Of a stretch of DNA of 57,738 nucleotides, positions 1 through 9,168 are shown in pieces (within the stretch, counting starts at the first letter, position 1; the number at the start of each line of letters is the position of its first letter). Below the pieces are notes generated by a model, which worked only from the letters and a program-made list of their open reading frames with translations, had not been told where the DNA came from and searched no databases. A program made the position numbers and the translations under genes. This DNA is from Hyphomicrobiales bacterium (GTDB taxonomy: Bacteria > Pseudomonadota > Alphaproteobacteria > Rhizobiales > Beijerinckiaceae), in the NCBI GenBank assembly GCA_019247605.1, contig JAFBAS010000095.1:1-57738 (forward strand), given 5' to 3'.

Positions 1-269
1 CGGTGAAGGAAATGGCGACCGGAAAAGTCGAGATCGTCTCGATGAACCACGGCTTCGCGGTCGATGCGGCCTCTCTTCCGGGGAACGCGGTGCCGACGCA
101 CGTCTCGCTTTTCGACGGCTCGAATTGCGGGCTCATGCTCACCGATCGTCCAGCCTTCTCGGTTCAGCACCATCCGGAGGCCTCGCCAGGCCCGCGCGAC
201 AGCCATTACCTCTTCGACCGCTTCGTCTCCTTGATGGCGGCCGAACGGGAAAAGCGGCGCGCCGCGTGA
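1..269 (+). CDS. carA: Carbamoyl-phosphate synthase small subunit, C-terminal end (5' partial)
   Basis: This is the last ~89 codons of the glutaminase subunit of carbamoyl-phosphate synthase, which supplies ammonia from glutamine to CarB for pyrimidine and arginine synthesis in the cytoplasm. The fragment carries the typical C-terminal signature: [14 protein letters not shown], then [13 protein letters not shown], then [12 protein letters not shown]. The last motif holds the His and Glu of the class I glutamine amidotransferase triad (His353/Glu355 in E. coli numbering). The gene starts outside the window; the GTG at base 3 is only an internal codon. The TGA overlaps the GTG start of the following cupin gene, so the two are probably co-transcribed. 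carB is not visible here. Confidence 0.95.
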   Translation, partial: VKEMATGKVEIVSMNHGFAVDAASLPGNAVPTHVSLFDGSNCGLMLTDRPAFSVQHHPEASPGPRDSHYLFDRFVSLMAAEREKRRAA

Positions 270-808
270 GGCGGGCGGTGGCGAGCCGAAACGCGATCCG
301 GATCGAGACCGCCCTCTTCGAGGATGACGGGCGCGTGCCGAACAGCCGCTTGCCGACCATCATCTATCGCAGCGCGATCGAGCCCGACGAAAACGATCCG
401 GCAAGCGCCTTCGAGCGAAAATTCGCGCAGAACGACTGGCGGGGAAGCTGGCGCTGGAGTATCTTCACCTTCCATCATTATCATTCCACTTCCCACGAAG
501 TGCTCGGCATCGCGGTCGGACACGCCACCTTGCGTCTCGGAGGCCGCAAGGGGCGCGAGTTCGAGGTGAGGGCCGGCGACGTGATCGCGCTGCCGGCCGG
601 CACGGGCCATAAGCGGGTGGCCTCGAGCCCCGGTTTTCTGGTGGTCGGCGCTTATCCGGAAGGCCGCGAGCGCGATCTGATCAAGCCTTACGCCGCGAGC
701 AGGTCCGCCCACGATGCGGCGCTTGCGCGCATTGCTGCCGTACCCGCCCCGAAATTCGATCCCGTGCAGGGGAGAGAGGGCGCCGTCGCGCGCTTATGGA
801 AACGTTGA
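266..808 (+). CDS. Cupin-domain protein, YjlB-like
   Basis: This is a 180-residue single-domain cupin of unknown substrate. The start is the GTG at 266, which overlaps the carA stop (GTGA); the longer open frame upstream lies inside carA. The middle holds a His-rich strand ([14 protein letters not shown]) that would supply the usual cupin metal ligands. It is followed by the second cupin motif region, with [13 protein letters not shown]. The arrangement resembles the YjlB family of small cytoplasmic cupins, which have no assigned reaction. There is no signal peptide. Translational coupling to carA may be incidental. Family-level call only. Confidence 0.8.
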   Translation: MRRAVASRNAIRIETALFEDDGRVPNSRLPTIIYRSAIEPDENDPASAFERKFAQNDWRGSWRWSIFTFHHYHSTSHEVLGIAVGHATLRLGGRKGREFEVRAGDVIALPAGTGHKRVASSPGFLVVGAYPEGRERDLIKPYAASRSAHDAALARIAAVPAPKFDPVQGREGAVARLWKR

Positions 809-881
809 GCTTTCCCGAAGCCTGCTTCGGGGGCTGCCAAGTCTTCGACTGGCGCTCTTCAATTCAGGCGCGCGCGCGGCC

Positions 882-1640
882 ATGACCTCTTCCAAAACCT
901 GGCGCGAGTTCTGGGAAGGCGACACCCCGATTTACGTGAGCGAGCGCCATAAAATCCTGCATTACCGGCTGATCGCGCGCGACATCCTTCGTGCAATCGA
1001 CGCACTCCCCGAGGCTGCACGCCATGAGGATGCCTCACACGCGGAAGCTGCCGCTGCGAGCTTTCGTCCCGTGGTGCTCGACCAAGGTTGCGGGGAAGCT
1101 TTGTCGGCAGGCGAGATCGCTGCTCGTTGCGAGCGCCTCTATCTTTGCGATGCTGCCGCAAGCGTGCGTGCGAGGCTTCAGGCGCGTTTTGCGCGGATCG
1201 CCAACATCGTGGTGATCAATCCGGTCGAAGTCGCCGACATTCCAGAAGGCACGGTCGATCTCGTCGTGGCGAACTCGCTGGCACAATATCTGGCGCGGTC
1301 CGAGTTGGTCTCCGCCTTGCGGCTCTGGCGCGAGCTCCTGAAGCCGCAGGGCCGGCTTCTGCTCGCGGATGTGCCGGCCCGCGGCGTGTCACCGATGACG
1401 GATGCGCTTGCGCTCCTGCGCTTTGGCTGGCGCGGCGGCTTCCTCCTCGCGGCGCTCGCGGGTCTCGCCCGAACCGCGGTCTCCGATTATCGCAAGCTTC
1501 GCGCCGAGCTCGGCTTTGCGAGCTATGACGAAACGCAAATGCTTGCGCTCCTCTCCGAGGCAGGTTTCTCGGCGCGCAGGCAAATCCCCAATTTCGGCCA
1601 TAACCAGGCTCGCATGGCGTTTCTCGCCAAGCCCGTCTGA
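882..1640 (+). CDS. Class I SAM-dependent methyltransferase
   Basis: This is a 252-residue soluble protein with a Rossmann-type methyltransferase core. Motif I is VVLDQGCGEALS (glycine-rich SAM loop). A later VDLVVANSLAQYL matches the motif II/post-II region, and LLKPQGRLLLADVP is the typical strand after it. The ATG at 882 is preferred because the upstream in-frame extension is low-complexity and overlaps the cupin gene. Substrate unknown. It lies 73 bases downstream of the cupin gene in the same orientation. A ubiE/type-11 methyltransferase assignment is possible but not decidable by eye. Confidence 0.8.
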   Translation: MTSSKTWREFWEGDTPIYVSERHKILHYRLIARDILRAIDALPEAARHEDASHAEAAAASFRPVVLDQGCGEALSAGEIAARCERLYLCDAAASVRARLQARFARIANIVVINPVEVADIPEGTVDLVVANSLAQYLARSELVSALRLWRELLKPQGRLLLADVPARGVSPMTDALALLRFGWRGGFLLAALAGLARTAVSDYRKLRAELGFASYDETQMLALLSEAGFSARRQIPNFGHNQARMAFLAKPV

Positions 1641-1856
1641 TCGCCATTCGGCCGGAACTCCTCCGCCGCTCGGACAGGCCCGGCACTCGCCACCGGGCGT
1701 CGAGCGCGCAAGCGCTCCGCGCGGCCGTGCTTCGAGCGCGGATGACAAGGGTGTGCGTTGGGGATAACCATGCACGTAACCGCTCTCGCACATGGCGGAG
1801 CGGTGGGAGGCAGGCCCGCGCACGGGCATGCACGATTGAGCAAAGGGACTGGATAG

Positions 1857-3161
1857 ATGGCAACGCTCGTCGCCGCGCCTCAAGCCGCAAAATCGAAAGC
1901 GCTCACGGTCTTTCGCGTCACCAGCGGCAATTTTCTCGAAATGTTCGATTTCTTCCTCTTCGCTTTCTACGCCACCTACATCTCGAAGACCTTTTTCCCG
2001 TCCGATGACGAGTTCGCCTCGCTCATGGCGACCTTCATGACCTTCGCGGCAGGCTTCCTGATGCGTCCCCTCGGCGCGCTTTTCCTCGGCGCCTATATCG
2101 ACCGTATCGGGAGGCGAAAGGGGCTTATCGTCACGCTGTCCATTATGGCGGTCGGCACGCTCATGATCGCTTTTGTGCCCGGCTATGCCCAGATCGGCGT
2201 GCTTGCGCCCATTCTCGTCGTTCTGGGCCGGCTCGTCCAAGGTTTCTCGGCGGGTGTCGAGCTCGGCGGCGTCTCGGTTTACCTTTCGGAGATCGCCACG
2301 CCCGGGCGCAAGGGCTTCTATGTGAGCTGGCAATCGGCGAGCCAGCAGATCGCGACGGTGGTCGCGGCGCTCATCGGTTTCGTCCTCGGCAAGGCCTTGT
2401 TGCCCGAACAGATGAACAGCTTTGGCTGGCGCATCCCCTTCGTGATCGGTTGCCTGATCATTCCGTTCATCTTCGTCATTCGCCGTTCGCTGCAAGAAAC
2501 CGAGGCGTTCCTTTCGCGCAAGAAGCACCCGACCTTGCCGGAGGTGCTGGCTTCGATCGCGACGAATTGGCGCGTGGTGCTCGCCGGCACGATGCTCGTC
2601 ATGATGACCACGGTCTCGTTCTACCTCATCACCGCCTACACCCCGACCTTCGGCAAAAGCGTGCTGAAGCTCAGCGAGGCGGATGCCTTGACCGTGACCA
2701 TTTGCGTCGGCCTTTCGAATTTCTTCTGGCTGCCGGTCTGGGGCGCCATCTCCGACCGCATCGGCAGGAAGCCGATTTTGATCGGCTTCACCGTGTTGAC
2801 GATCCTCACCGCCTACCCGGCCCTGCGCTGGCTCGTGGGTGCTCCGAGCTTCGAACGCATGCTGGCCGTCGAGCTCTGGCTCTCTTTCCTGTACGGCAGC
2901 TACAACGGGGCCATGGTGGTGGCGCTCACCGAGGTCGTTCCCTCGCATGTGCGTGCCGCCGGCTTCTCGCTCGCCTATTCGCTTGCGACGACGCTCGGCG
3001 GCTCTTCACTCGCCATATCGACTTGGCTCATTCGGGCCACGGACGACAAGGCCGCGCCGGGTATTTGGATGACGATCGCTGCCATTTGCGGGCTCGTTGC
3101 GACGCTTGCGATCTATGAACGCAGGACGCCGCTCGCGATTGAGGCCGCAGCGCCGGCGTGA
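1857..3161 (+). CDS. MFS transporter, metabolite:H+ symporter family (citrate/tricarballylate type)
   Basis: This is a 434-residue inner-membrane carrier with about 12 hydrophobic segments. The N-terminus ([20 protein letters not shown]) is characteristic of the metabolite:H+ symporter branch that includes TcuC and CitA. The loop 2-3 motif DRIGRRKG and its second-half equivalent DRIGRKPI are both present, as expected of a full-length MFS. A tricarboxylate such as citrate or tricarballylate is the likely substrate by family. No tcuAB genes are nearby, so the substrate stays inferred. It converges with uvrD, 18 bases from that stop codon. Confidence 0.85.
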   Translation: MATLVAAPQAAKSKALTVFRVTSGNFLEMFDFFLFAFYATYISKTFFPSDDEFASLMATFMTFAAGFLMRPLGALFLGAYIDRIGRRKGLIVTLSIMAVGTLMIAFVPGYAQIGVLAPILVVLGRLVQGFSAGVELGGVSVYLSEIATPGRKGFYVSWQSASQQIATVVAALIGFVLGKALLPEQMNSFGWRIPFVIGCLIIPFIFVIRRSLQETEAFLSRKKHPTLPEVLASIATNWRVVLAGTMLVMMTTVSFYLITAYTPTFGKSVLKLSEADALTVTICVGLSNFFWLPVWGAISDRIGRKPILIGFTVLTILTAYPALRWLVGAPSFERMLAVELWLSFLYGSYNGAMVVALTEVVPSHVRAAGFSLAYSLATTLGGSSLAISTWLIRATDDKAAPGIWMTIAAICGLVATLAIYERRTPLAIEAAAPA

Positions 3162-3179
3162 GGCGGCGCTCGGCTTTGC

Positions 3180-5549
3180 TCACCCGGCCTTTTGCATGAA
3201 GCTGTCGAGCACCATCTTGCGGCCGGCCTTGTCGAAATCGACGGTGAGCTTGTTGCCCTCGATCGCAGCGACCACGCCCGGCCCGAACTTTTGGTGAAAA
3301 ACCCGCTCGCCCATGATGAAGCCCGCCCCTTGCGCGATCGATGAGGCGACGACCTCCCCCTCGATGATGCGGTTTTGGAAGCCGCCAGCGGCGCCGCGCC
3401 CGCGCATGCCTGTTCCTCGCGCGCTCGCTTCCTCCGCCATGCGCTGGCGCGCCTGGGCCCGCTGCCAGCCGGGCGTCGCATAGGTCGAGGCGGCAAAGGC
3501 GGGCAAATTATCGAAGCGCGAGGGAGCGTGGCGCGGAGCGCCATAACCGGCCTCTCCCTCGGCCACCTCGACATGGGCTTGCGGCAATTCGTCGATGAAA
3601 CGCGATGGCACGGTCGACTGCCACAAGCCGTGCAGGCGCCGGTTGGTGGCGAAATAGATTTTCGCGTTTCGCCGTGAGCGCGTGATGCCGACATAGGCGA
3701 GGCGGCGTTCCTCCTCGAGGCCGGCGCGGCCGTTCTCGTCGAGCGCGCGCTGATTGGGGAAGAGTCCATCCTCCCAGCCGGGCAGAAACACGGTTTCGAA
3801 CTCGAGGCCCTTTGCGCCGTGCAAGGTCATGATCGAGACCCTGTCCTCATCCTCGCCGTCGCTTGCTTCCATGACGAGCGCGACGTGCTCGAGGAAGGCG
3901 CGCATGTCGGGAAATTCCTCCATGGAGCGCACGAGCTCCTTCAAGTTGTCGAGCCGGCCGGCGGCTTCAGCCGAGCGATCTGCCTTCCACATGTCGGTGT
4001 AGCCGGACTCCTCGAGGATTTGCGCCGCGACCTCGGTGTGCGGCGTGCCGTTTTCCAGTCTTTCGGCCCAGCCGGAAATGGCGATGAGGAGGTCGCGAAG
4101 CGAAACGCGAGGCTTGGGCTTGAGCTCCTCCGATTGAGCCAGCGCTTCGGCCGCCCGCAACAAAGGGACACGTGCGGACCGCGCATGGTTGTGCAAGAGC
4201 GAGAGGGTCGCTTCGGCAAGTCCGCGCTTTGGCGTGTTGATGATGCGCTCGAAGGCAAGATCGTCCGCTGGCTGGGTCACGATGCGGAAATAGGCGAGCG
4301 CGTCGCGGATCTCCATGCGTTCGTAAAACCGGGGACCGCCAATGACGCGATAGGGCAGGCCGAGATTGACGAAGCGATCCTCGAACTCACGCATTTGCGC
4401 CGAGATGCGCACCAGCACCGCCATCTCGGAGAGCGCGTGCCCTTTCGACTGAAGCGCCTCGATTTCATCGCCGATGAGGCGGGCCTCCTCTTGCGAATCC
4501 CAGGCGCCGGTGACGGTGACCATGGCGCCGTCCTCGGCATCGGTGCGCAGCGTCTTGCCGAGCCGTCCCTGGTTATGGGCGATCAGCGCCGAGGCGGCGC
4601 CGAGGATGTGGCCTGTCGAGCGGTAGTTCTGCTCGAGGCGGATGACCTTGGCTCCCGGAAAATCGTGCTCGAAGCGCAAGATGTTGTCGACCTCCGCACC
4701 GCGCCAGCCATAGATCGATTGATCATCATCGCCGACGCAGCACACATTGCGGCGGCCCTGCGCGACGAGGCGTAGCCACAGATATTGCGCCACATTGGTG
4801 TCCTGGTACTCGTCGACGAGGATGAAGCGGAAGCGCTCGTGATACAGGCCGAGCACATCCGGATGCGCGCGAAAAATCGTGATGACATGCAAGAGGAGGT
4901 CGCCGAAATCGGCGGCGTTGAGCGTCGCGAGGCGCTCTTGGTAAGCGCCATAAAGCTTTACGCCCTTGCCGTTGCCGAACGCCATGCCTTCCCCGGGCGG
5001 CACCTTGTCCGGCGCGAGGCCGCGATTTTTCCAGCTGTCGATGAGATGCGCGAAGTGCCTCGCCGGCCAGCGTTTCTCGTCGAGGTTCTCCGCCGCGATC
5101 ACCTGTTTCAGCAAACGGATCTGATCGTCCGTGTCGAGGATGGTGAAGTCCGGGCGAAGTCCGACGAGCTCCGCGTGCCGGCGGAGCATCTTCGTCGCGA
5201 TCGAATGGAAGGTGCCGAGCCAGGGCATGCCTTCGGCAACCTCGCCGAGCAGCAGCCCGACCCTGAGCTTCATCTCGCGCGCCGCCTTGTTGGTGAAGGT
5301 GACGGCAAGGATTTGGGAAGGATAAGCGCGCGCCGTCGCGATAATGTGGGCGATGCGCGTCGTGAGCACCCGGGTCTTTCCGGTGCCCGCGCCCGAGAGC
5401 ACGAGCACCGGCCCGTCGAGCGTCTCGACAGCCTCGCGCTGCTCGGCGTTCAGCCCCTCGAGGTAGGGCCGCCGCGCCGCGCTCGCCGCGAGTGCGCGCG
5501 CCGCAAGCCCGGAGGCATTCGCGGGGGCGGTTTCGTCGGCAGGCGGCAA
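3180..5549 (-). CDS. uvrD: ATP-dependent 3'-5' DNA helicase UvrD/PcrA
   Basis: This is a 789-residue superfamily 1A helicase that removes UvrC-incised oligomers and acts in mismatch repair. Motif Q/I reads LNAEQREAV followed by GAGTGKT near residue 55. Motif II is LVDEYQDTN, motif III DDDQSIYGWRGA, motif IV QNYRST and motif VI YVGITRSRR, so the helicase looks intact. The C-terminal tail has the FHQKFGPGVV Tudor-like segment seen in UvrD/PcrA. The start is a TTG at 5549; no better ATG exists before motif Q and the upstream Shine-Dalgarno is weak, so the first residues are uncertain. It is transcribed alone, converging with the MFS gene. Confidence 0.94.
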   Translation of the reverse strand: MPPADETAPANASGLAARALAASAARRPYLEGLNAEQREAVETLDGPVLVLSGAGTGKTRVLTTRIAHIIATARAYPSQILAVTFTNKAAREMKLRVGLLLGEVAEGMPWLGTFHSIATKMLRRHAELVGLRPDFTILDTDDQIRLLKQVIAAENLDEKRWPARHFAHLIDSWKNRGLAPDKVPPGEGMAFGNGKGVKLYGAYQERLATLNAADFGDLLLHVITIFRAHPDVLGLYHERFRFILVDEYQDTNVAQYLWLRLVAQGRRNVCCVGDDDQSIYGWRGAEVDNILRFEHDFPGAKVIRLEQNYRSTGHILGAASALIAHNQGRLGKTLRTDAEDGAMVTVTGAWDSQEEARLIGDEIEALQSKGHALSEMAVLVRISAQMREFEDRFVNLGLPYRVIGGPRFYERMEIRDALAYFRIVTQPADDLAFERIINTPKRGLAEATLSLLHNHARSARVPLLRAAEALAQSEELKPKPRVSLRDLLIAISGWAERLENGTPHTEVAAQILEESGYTDMWKADRSAEAAGRLDNLKELVRSMEEFPDMRAFLEHVALVMEASDGEDEDRVSIMTLHGAKGLEFETVFLPGWEDGLFPNQRALDENGRAGLEEERRLAYVGITRSRRNAKIYFATNRRLHGLWQSTVPSRFIDELPQAHVEVAEGEAGYGAPRHAPSRFDNLPAFAASTYATPGWQRAQARQRMAEEASARGTGMRGRGAAGGFQNRIIEGEVVASSIAQGAGFIMGERVFHQKFGPGVVAAIEGNKLTVDFDKAGRKMVLDSFMQKAG

Positions 5550-5683
5550 AGGCTCGGAAATGGCGAATCGCCTCCGTGTTCGCGCATGCCTCTACATAAG
5601 GCGTTCCGCGCCTGTTCACCATTCGGCGCAAGAGCTTTCAAGCCTCGAAGCGTGATGAATTCAAGGCGATGGACAGGGTTTGA

Positions 5684-5721
5684 TGAATCCTTTGAGGACC
5701 GGTTTCACCGGTCGATTCATG
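5684..5721. terminator. Two-part inverted repeat downstream of the exported-protein pair
   Basis: An inner 7-bp stem with a 3-base loop (5698-5714, GACCGGT/ACCGGTC) is flanked by an outer 7-bp stem (ATGAATC at 5684-5690, GATTCAT at 5715-5721), with a 7-base bulge on one side. It begins 10 bases past the stop of the gene at 5731-6297 and lies upstream of uvrD. There is no T-run, so it may be a Rho-associated or processing hairpin, or a binding site. Confidence 0.35.
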
Positions 5722-5730
5722 TCCTCGGCT

Positions 5731-6297
5731 TCAACTCGGAATGTAGCGGCGCGCCCAGGCAGCGAAGCTTTGTGCCAAGACCACGGCGCGGCGTTGCTCG
5801 CCATTCGGCTGATACCAAGGGCCGGCATAGGATGAGAGAGAGGTCGCAAGAATATCCTTGCTCGCGAGTTGCTGCCCATTTGGCCCGACGAGCGTGATCA
5901 CGCCGTCGAGGTAATCGGTGTCGGGCAATCCGAAGACATTGATGTCGCCGGAATACGCCGCAAGCGAGATGCTGCGGATCACGACGACAAGCCGCTCGCC
6001 TGGCCGCAAACTCCCCGAAAATTGCGCCTGAAGCGCCTGGGTGAGCTCGGCCCGAAGGGCCTCGGCATAGCCGCCGAGCCCCTGTGCGAGAAGCGGACCC
6101 ACGTCGACGCTGATGACGGGCACGGCTCGGGCGGCGGGGCGGTGCGCCGGCGCGCGCGCCTCGGCCACGCCGATCGCGAGCACGGTCGCAAGCCCGAGCG
6201 CGGCGAAGCCGATCAGGCGCCGAGCGAGCGGGCTCGGGCGTTTGGCCGGTCCAAACTTTGCTCGCGTGGGAACATGGGGTCTGATGGACATCCTCAT
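5731..6297 (-). CDS. Exported hypothetical protein
   Basis: This is a 188-residue protein of unrecognised family. The N-terminus is basic (about 28 residues with many Arg/Lys) and is followed by one hydrophobic helix (LIGFAALGLATVLAIGVAEA). This suggests a signal peptide or an N-terminal membrane anchor, with an Ala-rich cleavage-like site after it. The mature part is mixed alpha/beta with no obvious catalytic motif. The ATG at 6297 overlaps the stop of the larger upstream gene (ATGA), so the two should be co-translated and act in the same envelope compartment. A hairpin follows the stop. Confidence 0.7.
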   Translation of the reverse strand: MRMSIRPHVPTRAKFGPAKRPSPLARRLIGFAALGLATVLAIGVAEARAPAHRPAARAVPVISVDVGPLLAQGLGGYAEALRAELTQALQAQFSGSLRPGERLVVVIRSISLAAYSGDINVFGLPDTDYLDGVITLVGPNGQQLASKDILATSLSSYAGPWYQPNGEQRRAVVLAQSFAAWARRYIPS

Positions 6298-7712
6298 GGG
6301 GAGGGCTCCTCGGCGTGAAAGGCATCCGTGCCGCTGACGCGAAGGTCCGCGTCATGCTGCGAAGCAGCGCTCGGGTGCACATCCATCTTCCCTGAGATAA
6401 GAAAAGCAGGCGCGGCCAACAAGCTCGCAGCGGCCTGCGGCGCCGGCATCCCCGTGACATTTTCGCGAGCCGCGAGCCGCGCAAGCGTCGCGCCGGCGAA
6501 TGGCGCATCCCTCGCCATCAACCGCACCTTTGCCGCGAGCGTGGCGCGAAGCTTCTCGGCTTGCGGGAAATCCTCATCCGTCCAGAACCGCTTGCGCTTG
6601 TCGAAATAGCCGGCAGTGTCGAGAAAGGCAGCCGCGAAATAATACATGTCGCCGAGCGGCTCCGCGGCCGCCGTCGGGGAAATCTCGCCATCGGGTGCGA
6701 TCGAATGCGTCAGCGCCCAATCGAGCATGCGCCGGATTTGGGCGCGCGCCGCGGCGCGCTGGTCCTCCCGCATATACGGCCATCCGAGGCTGAACAGCGT
6801 GACCACATCGTAATTGTTGTGATTCGTCATGCCGTCACTGTCGAGCCAACCTTGCGGGTAGCGCCGGTCCTTGATGGCGAGGAGCGTGTCGATCAATTCA
6901 GGCCATTGGCCGATCCTCCCCTTGGAGTAGCGCGCCATGTGGAAGGTAATCGAAAGGTCGCTCGTCTTGATGAGGCGTCCTTCGTCCTTGTACCACTCGC
7001 CGAAGAAGCCGGTCTGCGGGTCTTGCCACGACGAAAGGAAGTCGGTGAAGGCAACCTTGAATTCGGGCTTCACGAAATACCCGGCGACGCCGCCGCGCAG
7101 CACGAGACGCGAAAGCACGCCCGTGGAGACGTTGAGCTCCTTGCGGTGGTCGATGCCTTCCGCTTGCGGGTCCGAGACCCTGATTTCGGAGAGATAGGCG
7201 ATGAGTGAAGCCGGCGTCGCGACGCGCTCGAGGAAGCGCGGCGGCAGCTTGCCGGGCCAGCCTCGCGGATCGAGAAGCTCATCCCCGGAATCACCGAGCT
7301 TCAAGAACCATTCCTCGTCGCAAGAGCCGTAGCTGCCCTCAGGGTCCTGCGGCAAGATATTGGCGTCTGCGCCGTGCGCGGAAGCGACCTCGACAAGCGC
7401 TTGCTTCAAGCGCGCGAGTGTTTCCCTCGCGCCCGCCGCATCGCTCGTCGAGTTGATCCGCCATCGCAGCTCGTTCAAGGTTTGCCTTGCACAACCGACG
7501 CCCTTGCCCCGCCGTTCGGCAGCCAGCAGCATCGCATTGGCCTCCGCGATGACAGTTTTCGCCTGGCGCGCGAAGGCAGCCATTTCGGGGCGCCCGGCAT
7601 GGACAAGGGGACGCGGCTCGAAAAGCGGCGGCGCTTGCGCGCCCAGCGTCTGCGTGGCCGTGAGGATGAGGATGGCGGCCGCGACGAGGCGACCGTCGGT
7701 GGGCTTTTTCAA
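6294..7712 (-). CDS. Secreted hypothetical protein, helical-toroid-like
   Basis: This is a 472-residue protein with an N-terminal signal peptide (RLVAAAILILTATQTLGAQA). The body is rich in Trp/Tyr and Gly turns (WQDPQTGFFGEWY, DLSITFHMARY, NHNNYDVVTLFSLGWPY). This pattern recalls alpha/alpha-toroid polysaccharide-active or terpene-cyclase-like repeats, but I do not recognise a named family and claim no activity. The start is a TTG at 7712 with a purine-rich GAGGGA upstream. Its stop overlaps the start of the exported 188-residue protein by four bases, making a two-gene operon. Confidence 0.7.
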   Translation of the reverse strand: MKKPTDGRLVAAAILILTATQTLGAQAPPLFEPRPLVHAGRPEMAAFARQAKTVIAEANAMLLAAERRGKGVGCARQTLNELRWRINSTSDAAGARETLARLKQALVEVASAHGADANILPQDPEGSYGSCDEEWFLKLGDSGDELLDPRGWPGKLPPRFLERVATPASLIAYLSEIRVSDPQAEGIDHRKELNVSTGVLSRLVLRGGVAGYFVKPEFKVAFTDFLSSWQDPQTGFFGEWYKDEGRLIKTSDLSITFHMARYSKGRIGQWPELIDTLLAIKDRRYPQGWLDSDGMTNHNNYDVVTLFSLGWPYMREDQRAAARAQIRRMLDWALTHSIAPDGEISPTAAAEPLGDMYYFAAAFLDTAGYFDKRKRFWTDEDFPQAEKLRATLAAKVRLMARDAPFAGATLARLAARENVTGMPAPQAAASLLAAPAFLISGKMDVHPSAASQHDADLRVSGTDAFHAEEPSP

Positions 7713-7832
7713 TGAGACCCGTCCCTCGTTTGGAGGTCGAAATCAAAGAAGGCCAAGCCCACCCGGCGCGAATCTACTCCACAAATGGAGATTTTGACAA
7801 ATTCGGGCAATTCTTCGGAGGCGCGCCATCAG

Positions 7833-7862
7833 GAGACACGCAATTTTTGTCGCGTGCGTCTC
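7833..7862. terminator. Stem-loop after the sugar-binding-protein gene
   Basis: The inverted repeat GAGACACGC (7833-7841) pairs with GCGTG/GTCTC (7852-7862) around a 2-base bulge, with an A/T-rich 10-base loop. It begins 15 bases past the stop of the minus-strand gene at 7878. No clear U-run follows, so termination is tentative. Confidence 0.35.
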
Positions 7863-7877
7863 TCGCTTCTCAGTTCT

Positions 7878-8963
7878 TTAGTTCTCGAAACGCTTGCCGA
7901 CCTTGTCCACGTTCTCCTTGGTGACGAGCTGGGCGCGCGTGTCGAGATTGGCGGCCGAGACGCCGCGATCGATCTGCAGGTAAAGCTGCATCACCGGCCA
8001 GAAGCCTTGCAGGAAGGGTTGCTGACCGAGCGAGCCCGTGAGGGCACCGGTCCGGATCGCCTCTTGCTGCTTCGGCCCGAGGTCGAATCCGAAGGCGCAA
8101 ATCTCGCCATTTTTCTTGAGCTGCGCGATGGCATCGCCGAGCGCCGGCGTGGTGAAGCCGTTCGCGGTGAAGGCGCCGACCACATCCTTGCGGCTTTCGA
8201 TGAGAGAGGTGATCGAGCCCACGATGTTGTTGGGGTCGACATCGATGCCGATGTTGTTTTGGCCAGCGTCGATCTTGAAATCCTTGAGGCGGCCGGCGGC
8301 GTTCAACGCCTTCACGGTCGCCTGGAAGGCCGCGGTGATGCGGTTGTTCACCTCGACATTGCCCAGCGTCGTCGTGTTCGGGAAGATGATGGATCCGCCC
8401 TTCACGTTCTTCTTGAGAAGGCAGGCGGCCAGCGCCTCGCCCCCGATCGCCGCGGCGGAAGCATCCTGCCCCGTATGCGAGATCGAAGAGCGATCGAGGA
8501 GCTTCGGGTCGTAGGAATTCGTGGTCGCGATCGGAATCCCCTTCTCGGTAAGCTTCTTGACGATGTCGTCATAGGCGCCCGACTGGGGCGTCGTCATGAT
8601 CACGCCGTCTATCGTCGGATCGTTGATGATCTGGTTCAGAATCTCGATCTCGCGCGGAATGTCGTCGACGGGAGCTTCGGAGCCGAGCATCACGAGATTG
8701 ATGCCGAAGGCATCGGCCGCGACCTTGGCACCCACATAGGTGGGATCGAAGAAGCCGTTGCCGGCCGTGTGCGTGACGATCGCGAAGGTGAGCTTACCGT
8801 CATTCGAATGAAAATTCTTCGTGGCCGGGCTCTCCTTGGCCGCTTCCTGGAAGGAGTATCCGCCGACCGCTTTCGACAAGGCCCCGCTTTGTGCGTGCGC
8901 GCCGCCGCAAAGGAGCGACAAGGCTCCCGCCGCGAGCGCGATGTTCGACAGAAGCTTGTGCAT
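7878..8963 (-). CDS. Sugar-type ABC transporter periplasmic binding protein (orphan)
   Basis: This is a 361-residue secreted protein with a clear signal peptide ending in AHAQ. It belongs to the ribose/xylose-type periplasmic binding family (Peripla_BP_4). Typical features are FAIVTHTAGNGFFDPTYVGAK at the first hinge strand, DPTIDGVIMTTPQSG, and GFDLGPKQQEAI. A strong GGGAGGAA Shine-Dalgarno sits 6 bases before the ATG at 8963. Binding proteins of this class normally deliver sugars to an RbsA/RbsC-like pair; no ATPase or permease lies on either side here. Either it serves a transporter elsewhere or it acts as a sensor. The ligand is not predictable. Confidence 0.85.
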   Translation of the reverse strand: MHKLLSNIALAAGALSLLCGGAHAQSGALSKAVGGYSFQEAAKESPATKNFHSNDGKLTFAIVTHTAGNGFFDPTYVGAKVAADAFGINLVMLGSEAPVDDIPREIEILNQIINDPTIDGVIMTTPQSGAYDDIVKKLTEKGIPIATTNSYDPKLLDRSSISHTGQDASAAAIGGEALAACLLKKNVKGGSIIFPNTTTLGNVEVNNRITAAFQATVKALNAAGRLKDFKIDAGQNNIGIDVDPNNIVGSITSLIESRKDVVGAFTANGFTTPALGDAIAQLKKNGEICAFGFDLGPKQQEAIRTGALTGSLGQQPFLQGFWPVMQLYLQIDRGVSAANLDTRAQLVTKENVDKVGKRFEN

Positions 8964-9168
8964 CGGCCTTCCTCCCGCGTCTGATGGACTTTCGCTCGGC
9001 GAGGCTCGCCGAGGCAGGCTCGCGTGAGGTTAGGGCAGGGGAGGCGGCTTCACAACCGCTCGTCGGGAATCGCGAACGCTCTGCACGCGCTTGCCGTTGC
9101 CGCAGCGGGGGGATCATGCCGGAGAGCGTATTGCCAGGGATACGACGCGTCTTCGGCACAAAGCCCTG

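Noticed and set aside
1702-1717. Small GNRA-loop hairpin (GAGCGC-GCAA-GCGCTC) before the MFS gene
   Set aside because: Six base pairs in GC-rich DNA arise easily by chance and no T-run follows; not enough to call a terminator.
1389-2948. 519-codon minus-strand open frame
   Set aside because: It is the antisense of the MFS gene; the translation is His/Asp/Arg-rich with no motifs, as expected for a shadow in GC-rich DNA.
3819-4775. 318-codon plus-strand open frame
   Set aside because: Antisense of uvrD, which has all helicase motifs intact.
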